Under the pieces are notes generated by a model. That model was not told where the DNA came from. It saw nothing but the letters and a program-made list of their open reading frames with translations, and did not search any database. Positions 6,293-11,004 of a stretch of DNA of 11,004 nt are shown here, piece by piece. Each line of letters begins with the position of its first letter. Position 1 is the first letter of the stretch. The translations under genes and the position numbers were made by a program. Source of the stretch: an uncultured Acetatifactor sp. (GTDB taxonomy: Bacteria > Bacillota > Clostridia > Lachnospirales > Lachnospiraceae); contig CAJUQT010000060.1 in the NCBI GenBank assembly GCA_910588225.1, forward strand, positions 1 to 11,004, written 5' to 3'.

Positions 6293-8362
6293 TTACTCCT
6301 TTCTCTTTCCCAGCAACATGCCGCCATGGGCAGCCACCCGGACACTATTTTCCGTTATTTCGGCCCTTCTGCGGCAGTCCGCCTCTTTTTCATCCGCCAG
6401 AACCTCCCAGAAGTCCTCTCGCGAAGCAGCCTGTGCCATACCCTGCTGTCCGGCGCTCCGGCCCTCCGGCTGTCCTTTTCCTTCCTCCGCACAAGTCACT
6501 GCCCTCTGCTCTGTCTCCGCGATCCATACAGTTTCCGGTATCTCAATGAGCTGGTCTTCACAGGATGCATTGTATACAATAAACAATTCCTCCCAGGAAC
6601 TGCGGCGGTCATCCCTGTTATCCACAAGAAACGACACCACGCCATCCCCGTGGATCCTGCCACCGGTAATTCTGGCGGCGGCATCCGGCGATTTGTCGCA
6701 CAGCCCCGGCAGACGTTTCCGCAGGCGTATCAGTCCTTTATAATATTCCACCAGCCCTCCGTATTCAACTGTCCGGTGCCATCTGAGCATGTTCAGCTCC
6801 GGTGTGGAACAGTAGCTGTTGTCCTCTCCCCACTTCGTTCGTCCGAACTCCTCCCCGGCCTGCAGAAACAGATTTCCCTGACAGGTAAAATAAATAAAAG
6901 CCGCAAGCTTATTGGCGGCGAGCACATCCTCATACTGCCTGTCAAAATCCGCCTCCTCCCGGTGCATGGACAATACCAGCTTATCCCAGAGCGTAAAGTT
7001 GTCATGGGCCGACACATAATTGATAATCTGTCCGCAGCTCTTCGGCATGAAACACGCACCGCCATCCTTCCAGCCTGCTGCCGCATGAAGAATTGCCGAT
7101 TCCAGCCTTTCTCCCCCGTTGACAAATCCTGGCTTCTGACTGTAAAACACACTGCCCTTTATGACATCCCTGGTGTCATCACTGAAAATGCCGATTCCCT
7201 CACTTAAATAGCCTGTATTCTTCTTCTCGGCAGGTCTGGTTCCCTTTTCCATAGGAGAGTCATCCGCACTCCAGGGCTCTCCATAAAGCATTTTCTCTCC
7301 CACACCGAACGCATCATCCAGCTCTGTGCGAATCCGGTTCATCAGTTCCACGGTCAGCAGCCCCATCAAATCAAAGCGGAATCCGTCCAGGTGGTATTCT
7401 CTGGCCCAATACATCACGGAATCCGCAATATAATTATCAACCATAGAACGCCCCGCCGCAATATCGTTTCCGCAGGCAGAACCGTTGGAGAGACTGCCAT
7501 CTTCCATATAGCGATAATAGTAGTCCGGCACCATCCTCTGGAACCAGGAATCATGCTGATGGGTATGATTATACACTACATCCATAATAACTCTTATTCC
7601 ATTATTGTGCAATGCCTGAATCATTTCCTTGCACTCCCGGATTCGGACCGTCCCGTCCGAAACATCCGTGGCATAGGATCCCTCCGGCACATTATAGTTT
7701 ACAGGGTCATATCCCCAGTTAAACTGATTCTCATCCCCTGCTTCATCCACAGAACCAAAGTCAAAAAAGGGCAGCAGATGCACATGTGTAATTCCCAGCT
7801 TTTTCAGATATTCCATACAAGTTGGATATTCTCCCCCTGTTCCTGTCACTGTGAATGCCTTATATTTGCCTCTATATGCCTCCGGCACGCCACTTTCCAT
7901 ATCATAGGAGAAATCCTTGATGTGCAGCTCGTATATAATCCGCTCTGCGCTCTGTTTTGGCGCGCTGTCCGACTGGAAGCCCGGCGGATCTGTCTGTCTC
8001 AAATCCACCACCATGCTCCTTCCTCCGTTGCAGCTGCAGCCTACCGCATAAGGATCCGCAGTCCTTGTGTCTTTCCCCTCTGTTCTTACCAGATAATCAT
8101 AATAAATTCCGTGGAGATTTTCCTGAAATGCAAGCTTCCAGACACCTTTTTCCCCCGCATGCAGCTCCTTTCTGAAGAAGCTTTCCCCGGTTTGGTCCCG
8201 ATACAGCCGCAGTTCCACCCGCTGGGCCAAAGGACTCCACACCTTGAATACTGTGCTCCCCTCTGTACAAACCGCACCCAAATCCTTTCCGTCATACCGG
8301 AATTTCGCTTCAAATTCCTCACTGGCGAAAAAAGCCATATTCTCAGCTATCCTCTTTTTCAC
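6293..8362 (-). CDS. pulA: Type I pullulanase (GH13 subfamily 14), intracellular
   Basis: The enzyme hydrolyses alpha-1,6 branch points of pullulan, limit dextrins and possibly glycogen. A CBM48-like N-terminal domain (about residues 18-120) precedes the GH13 barrel. FNWGYDP (214-220) matches the type I pullulanase signature YNWGYDP. DVVYNHT (261-267), GFRFD with nucleophile Asp331, LYGEPW with acid/base Glu362, and SAHDN with Asp454 complete the catalytic set. At 689 residues with no signal peptide or anchor, it should act on imported dextrins in the cytosol. The start is GTG at 8360-8362, preceded by AGGAGA. A later ATG (codon 9, MAFFASEEF) with GAGGAT upstream is a credible alternative. 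The C-terminal beta domain carries a hydrophilic Gly/Gln/Ala/Glu-rich insert around residues 617-650. It is the first gene after the terminator behind malG and is translationally tight with malQ (9 bp). Confidence 0.96.
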   Translation of the reverse strand: MKKRIAENMAFFASEEFEAKFRYDGKDLGAVCTEGSTVFKVWSPLAQRVELRLYRDQTGESFFRKELHAGEKGVWKLAFQENLHGIYYDYLVRTEGKDTRTADPYAVGCSCNGGRSMVVDLRQTDPPGFQSDSAPKQSAERIIYELHIKDFSYDMESGVPEAYRGKYKAFTVTGTGGEYPTCMEYLKKLGITHVHLLPFFDFGSVDEAGDENQFNWGYDPVNYNVPEGSYATDVSDGTVRIRECKEMIQALHNNGIRVIMDVVYNHTHQHDSWFQRMVPDYYYRYMEDGSLSNGSACGNDIAAGRSMVDNYIADSVMYWAREYHLDGFRFDLMGLLTVELMNRIRTELDDAFGVGEKMLYGEPWSADDSPMEKGTRPAEKKNTGYLSEGIGIFSDDTRDVIKGSVFYSQKPGFVNGGERLESAILHAAAGWKDGGACFMPKSCGQIINYVSAHDNFTLWDKLVLSMHREEADFDRQYEDVLAANKLAAFIYFTCQGNLFLQAGEEFGRTKWGEDNSYCSTPELNMLRWHRTVEYGGLVEYYKGLIRLRKRLPGLCDKSPDAAARITGGRIHGDGVVSFLVDNRDDRRSSWEELFIVYNASCEDQLIEIPETVWIAETEQRAVTCAEEGKGQPEGRSAGQQGMAQAASREDFWEVLADEKEADCRRRAEITENSVRVAAHGGMLLGKRKE

Positions 8363-8383
8363 TTTCCCTGTCTCCTATTCAAA

Positions 8384-8396
8384 GTCGCTGCGCGAC
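8384..8396 (-). other. Small GC hairpin in the pulA leader
   Basis: GTCGC (8384-8388) and GCGAC (8392-8396) form a perfect 5-bp stem around a 3-base loop, ending about 10 bases upstream of the AGGAG of pulA. On the minus strand only three T residues follow, so it is a weak terminator candidate at best. It may be a small RNA structure near the ribosome binding site. Confidence 0.35.
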
Positions 8397-8415
8397 GGCA
8401 CTAAAGGCCCCTATT

Positions 8416-8458
8416 AAAAATGCTGCTACAAAATAAACATTCGTATTCTGCAGCAGCA
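8416..8458 (-). terminator. Rho-independent terminator behind malG
   Basis: On the minus strand, TGCTGCTGCA (plus 8449-8458) pairs with TGTAGCAGCA (plus 8421-8430): a 10-bp stem with one G-U pair and an 18-base loop. It is followed by TTTTTAAT starting at plus 8420. It lies about 110 bp after the malG stop and 54 bp before the pulA start. Either the importer and enzyme genes are separate transcripts or it works as a leaky attenuator between them. The long loop makes it moderate in strength. Confidence 0.6.
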
Positions 8459-8460
8459 CA

Positions 8461-8515
8461 AGGAACTGTCTCAAAATTTCCCTGACCATCGGTAAATTGT
8501 TTCGCGACAGTTCCT
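8461..8515. repeat. 55-bp inverted-repeat element with MITE-like ends between malG and pulA
   Basis: AGGAACTGTC (8461-8470) is perfectly inverted at GACAGTTCCT (8506-8515). Extending inward, the first 16 bases of each end match at 14 positions (AGGAACTGTCTCAAAA against AGGAACTGTCGCGAAA). Inside, AATTT (8475-8479) can pair with AAATT (8494-8498), so the whole element can fold into one long hairpin. There is no T run on either side, so it is not a standard terminator. No clear target-site duplication is visible. Confidence 0.7.
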
Positions 8516-8565
8516 AAGTATAGTTTACATCACTTTACATCATATTATCAGTTTTTTCAAGAATT

Positions 8566-9438
8566 TTATCCCTTTACAGCTCCTGCAACGCCTTCCACAT
8601 AGCATCTCTGTGACAGCAGGAAGACAATGGCTATGGGAATGGAAATCAGCACACACCCCGCATAGAACTGCGTATAATAGTAATCTACGTATTCCTTTTC
8701 CAGCATGGTCCACAGGCCGATTGCTATTGTGTAGTATTTCGTGTCATTTCCCATGATAACTTTTGCAAAAATGTAGTCCACCCAGGGACCCATAAAAGAG
8801 GTCAGCAGCGTATAGGTGATAATGGGCTTTGACAAAGGTATGGTAATCCTGATAAAGGTATCCCATTTCGTGGCGCCGTCTATATAAGCGGCCTCATCGA
8901 TGGATCTGGGAATCGTATCAAAAAATCCCTTCGCCATATAGAACCCCAGGCCCGCGCCTCCGGAATAGACCAGGATCAGCGACAGCTGTTTCAGCACACC
9001 CGTCTCCAGCAATCCCAGGCCCTTGAGGATATAGTATACGGCAATCATTGACATGAACCCCGGGAACATCCCCAGTATCATGGCAATATTCATGAAATTC
9101 TTGCGCATCTTGAAGCGCAGACGGCTCATAACATAGGACACACACAGCACAAAGAATGCGGAAAGCAAGGTACTGAAAATAGCTATCACCAGTGTATTCA
9201 AAAACCATCTGGTAAAGTCGATACTCGTTCCTCCCGTAATCTTGCTGTTTATTCCCTGAACCAGTTCCGTATAATTGCTCAGCGTAAATCCTTTGGGCCA
9301 GATATAGGTTTTATAGGAACCGCCTTCCGCACGGAACGAGGTCAGGATAACAAATAAAATCGGCAATACCCAGATAATGCTTAATACCGTCAGGAGCACA
9401 TAGCAGGCCCCGTTGGTAATTCTTCTTTTCATTTTCAT
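8566..9438 (-). CDS. malG: Maltodextrin ABC transporter permease, MalG type
   Basis: Inner-membrane channel subunit that pairs with MalF to import maltose/maltodextrin. The 290-residue length is normal. An N-terminal membrane segment (about 12-33) and five further hydrophobic segments surround the EAA loop: IDEAAYIDGATKWDTF followed by RITIPLSKP, residues 180-205, which docks on the ATPase. The C-terminal VEGVAGAVKG is the classic end of MalG-type permeases. The ATG (9436-9438) shares one base with the malF stop (TAATG), and GAGGGGG lies upstream, indicating translational coupling. An ATG two codons in is a possible alternative. Sugar specificity is inferred from the adjacent pullulanase and MalQ genes and MalG similarity. 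The partner ATPase is not in the window. Confidence 0.93.
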   Translation of the reverse strand: MKMKRRITNGACYVLLTVLSIIWVLPILFVILTSFRAEGGSYKTYIWPKGFTLSNYTELVQGINSKITGGTSIDFTRWFLNTLVIAIFSTLLSAFFVLCVSYVMSRLRFKMRKNFMNIAMILGMFPGFMSMIAVYYILKGLGLLETGVLKQLSLILVYSGGAGLGFYMAKGFFDTIPRSIDEAAYIDGATKWDTFIRITIPLSKPIITYTLLTSFMGPWVDYIFAKVIMGNDTKYYTIAIGLWTMLEKEYVDYYYTQFYAGCVLISIPIAIVFLLSQRCYVEGVAGAVKG

Positions 9439-10832
9439 TATTGGAACGCCCCCTCATCTTTGTAAGCACCTGTACGGTGGTAAGTTAACAGTGACAGAGT
9501 TGCAAGGATGATAAACACCAGAATACCAATCACAGCGCCCAGGTTGTAGTCCTTCTGGGTAATGGTCAGCTTGTAAAGCCAGGTAACCAGCAAATCCGTT
9601 TTACCTGCATAATAGTATTCCAGGGAATCGGGACCGCCGCCCGACAGAAGGAAAATCACGTTGAAGTTATTGATATTTCCTGTAAAGGAGGTAATCAGGT
9701 TGGGCGTCATTACAAATATCATGTAGGGCAGCGTAATCTTTCTGAAAATAACAGGAGCGCTGGCACCGTCAATCTTCGCCGCCTCATACAGATCCGCAGG
9801 AATGTTCTGCAGAATGCCTGTGGTGGACAGCATGGTAAAAGGTACGCCGATCCAGATATTGATGCAGATAATGGTTATCTTAGCCAGCAGCGGGTCCGTG
9901 AAGAAAGGCACAGAATCCGTTGCCCCGATGATGCCGAAATCTCTCAGGAGTACATTGACAGGTCCGTTGGCATTGAAGATTGTTCTCATGGTCAGCAGAG
10001 TAACGAACTGGGGAACTGCCACGGAGAGCACGAACATAAATCTCCAGAAGCCTTTTCCCTTCGTACCCTTGCGGTTGATCAAAAGCGCCAGCAGCAGTCC
10101 CAGGATGTAGCAAGTCACAGTAGCCGACACAGCCCAGATCAGCGTCCATCCCAGAACAGGCCAGAAAGTGGTGGCAAGAGAGCTGCTGGAAGCAATCAGC
10201 GACTTAAAGTTCTCCAGCCCCACCCAGGAGAACAGTGTTCCGGGCGGCTGATGCTCATGGTCATAGCTGGTAAAAGCAATGAGAATCATAAATACCAGCG
10301 GGACAATGGTAAATACAAGAATACCGATAATTGGGAAAGAAAGCAAAAACGCATGCAGGTTCTCTTCATGCAGGGAGCGAATGTCATCCCGGAAAGTAGG
10401 AATGTGCTGCCCCTTTGCCTTGCGCACCTGCGTACAGTAAGCACTTTTTGCAGACATACAGGCAACAAAGAGAAATGCCGCAGTCAGTACCAGGGTAATC
10501 ACGCCATACAGCAGACAGAGCATGGAGTTATCACCCATGGAATACTCGTAAATCCCCAGAGCCTCGTTGTATACCTGGCCCTGCTCCACGGTGCCCAGAG
10601 TTATAAAGTCACCGATGGCTCCGATTCCAAACACAATCATGTATACAAAATAGAAAATCTCCAGTGCCAGGAAAATCACTCCCCTGACCACCTGTTTATT
10701 CATTATGTTGCCAAGTCCGAAAACGATAAAGGAAAGTCTGGTAATGGTATCACCCTTTTTAAATACCTGCGAAACGCTTTCGTCCCTGGGCTTATCATAC
10801 TTAAGCGAAGCTTTTCTCTTAAAAAGTCCCAT
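9438..10832 (-). CDS. malF: Maltodextrin ABC transporter permease, MalF type with N-terminal extra membrane module
   Basis: Membrane subunit of the maltodextrin importer. Residues ~33-135 form an extra module with FGLGNIMNKQVVRGVIFLALEI-like membrane segments, followed by a charged linker. The permease core starts near residue 160. The EAA loop is LYEAAKIDGASAPVIFRKIT at 349-367, and NNFNVIFLLSGGGP (388-401) is typical of MalF. Unlike E. coli MalF there is no large periplasmic P2 domain, as in Gram-positive homologues. The ATG at 10830-10832 is preceded by AGGAGA (10841-10846) with good spacing. The gene overlaps malG by one base. The upstream neighbour, probably the binding-protein gene, is off the window, separated by the hairpin repeats that end just before this ribosome binding site. 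Confidence 0.94.
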   Translation of the reverse strand: MGLFKRKASLKYDKPRDESVSQVFKKGDTITRLSFIVFGLGNIMNKQVVRGVIFLALEIFYFVYMIVFGIGAIGDFITLGTVEQGQVYNEALGIYEYSMGDNSMLCLLYGVITLVLTAAFLFVACMSAKSAYCTQVRKAKGQHIPTFRDDIRSLHEENLHAFLLSFPIIGILVFTIVPLVFMILIAFTSYDHEHQPPGTLFSWVGLENFKSLIASSSSLATTFWPVLGWTLIWAVSATVTCYILGLLLALLINRKGTKGKGFWRFMFVLSVAVPQFVTLLTMRTIFNANGPVNVLLRDFGIIGATDSVPFFTDPLLAKITIICINIWIGVPFTMLSTTGILQNIPADLYEAAKIDGASAPVIFRKITLPYMIFVMTPNLITSFTGNINNFNVIFLLSGGGPDSLEYYYAGKTDLLVTWLYKLTITQKDYNLGAVIGILVFIILATLSLLTYHRTGAYKDEGAFQ

Positions 10833-10850
10833 TAGATTTATCTCCTATCA

Positions 10851-11004
10851 GAGTTCCGCAGGTGCCACTCGACACCCCTCACAGGAAGAATTGCCGGCCG
10901 CACAGCGTCCGTCAATCCTTCCGGGTGTCTTCACTTCACCTGCTGATTTGAGTTCCGCAGGTGCCACTCGACACCCCTCACAGGAAGAATTGCCGGCCGC
11001 ACAG
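10851..11004. repeat. 99-bp direct repeat, each unit a long imperfect palindrome, upstream of malF
   Basis: The 55 bases at 10851-10905 recur without a mismatch at 10950-11004, where the window ends, giving a 99-bp period; the second copy is cut by the edge. The complete unit folds on itself: GCAGGTG (10858-10864) with CACCTGC (10937-10943), GACACCC (10871-10877) with GGGTGTC (10923-10929), GGAAGAATTG (10884-10893) with CAATCCTTCC (10913-10922, one mismatch), and CGGCCG (10895-10900) with CGTCCG (10906-10911, one mismatch) around a CACAG loop. No T run follows. One minus-strand frame stays open through both copies to a TGA 15 bp before malF, so a coding repeat cannot be excluded; the self-pairing favours a non-coding intergenic element. 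Confidence 0.88.

Noticed and set aside
7391..8404. 337-residue plus-strand open frame opposite the pullulanase N-terminal half
   Set aside because: It lies antisense to a gene with all GH13 catalytic motifs, and its translation has no recognisable domain.
8524..8542. Direct repeat TTTACATCA twice with 10-base period after malG
   Set aside because: It is too short and AT-rich to support an operator call. No associated promoter could be established.
10770..10782. Near-palindrome CGAAACGCTTTCG resembling a CcpA cre core
   Set aside because: It is inside the malF coding sequence, only the central part fits a cre consensus, and the outer TG...CA bases are missing.

Overview
The window looks like part of a chromosome from a Clostridia-class Bacillota, most likely a Lachnospiraceae-type gut anaerobe. 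This is inferred from AGGAGG-type ribosome binding sites, tight co-directional packing, a MalF with an extra N-terminal membrane module, and intracellular maltodextrin enzymes without signal peptides. No rRNA, tRNA, CRISPR array, transposase or prophage gene was seen.

Layout. Positions 1-675 (+ strand) hold the 3' part of an AraC-type regulator fused to a GyrI-like effector-binding domain. Its probable terminator (739-766) lies inside the 3' end of the convergent truA gene. Everything else is on the minus strand. In transcription order, right to left, the genes are: a repeat-rich leader or intergenic region (10833-11004), malF and malG permease genes, a spacer with a terminator and other inverted repeats (8363-8565), type I pullulanase (pulA), 4-alpha-glucanotransferase (malQ), a GH133-type glycogen-debranching amylo-alpha-1,6-glucosidase, a HAD-superfamily hydrolase, and truA.

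How the genes work together. MalF and MalG form the membrane channel of a maltodextrin ABC importer. Its binding protein would lie just beyond the right edge, and no ATPase gene is present, as expected where a shared MsmX/MsmK-type ATPase is encoded elsewhere. The imported dextrins would be debranched by pullulanase and the GH133 enzyme and rearranged by MalQ, feeding a phosphorylase encoded elsewhere. The same enzymes could also act on stored glycogen. HAD and truA are probably passengers of the same strand and not part of the pathway.

The most interesting signals are: (1) a 99-bp direct repeat just before malF whose unit folds into a long imperfect hairpin, resembling in position, not sequence, the REP elements between malE and malF of E. 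coli; (2) an unusual Lys/Glu-rich C-terminal tail on MalQ built partly of 12-residue tandem repeats; (3) an in-frame internal ribosome binding site and ATG inside the AraC-type gene that could yield a free effector domain; and (4) stacked inverted repeats between malG and pulA, one of which has MITE-like ends.
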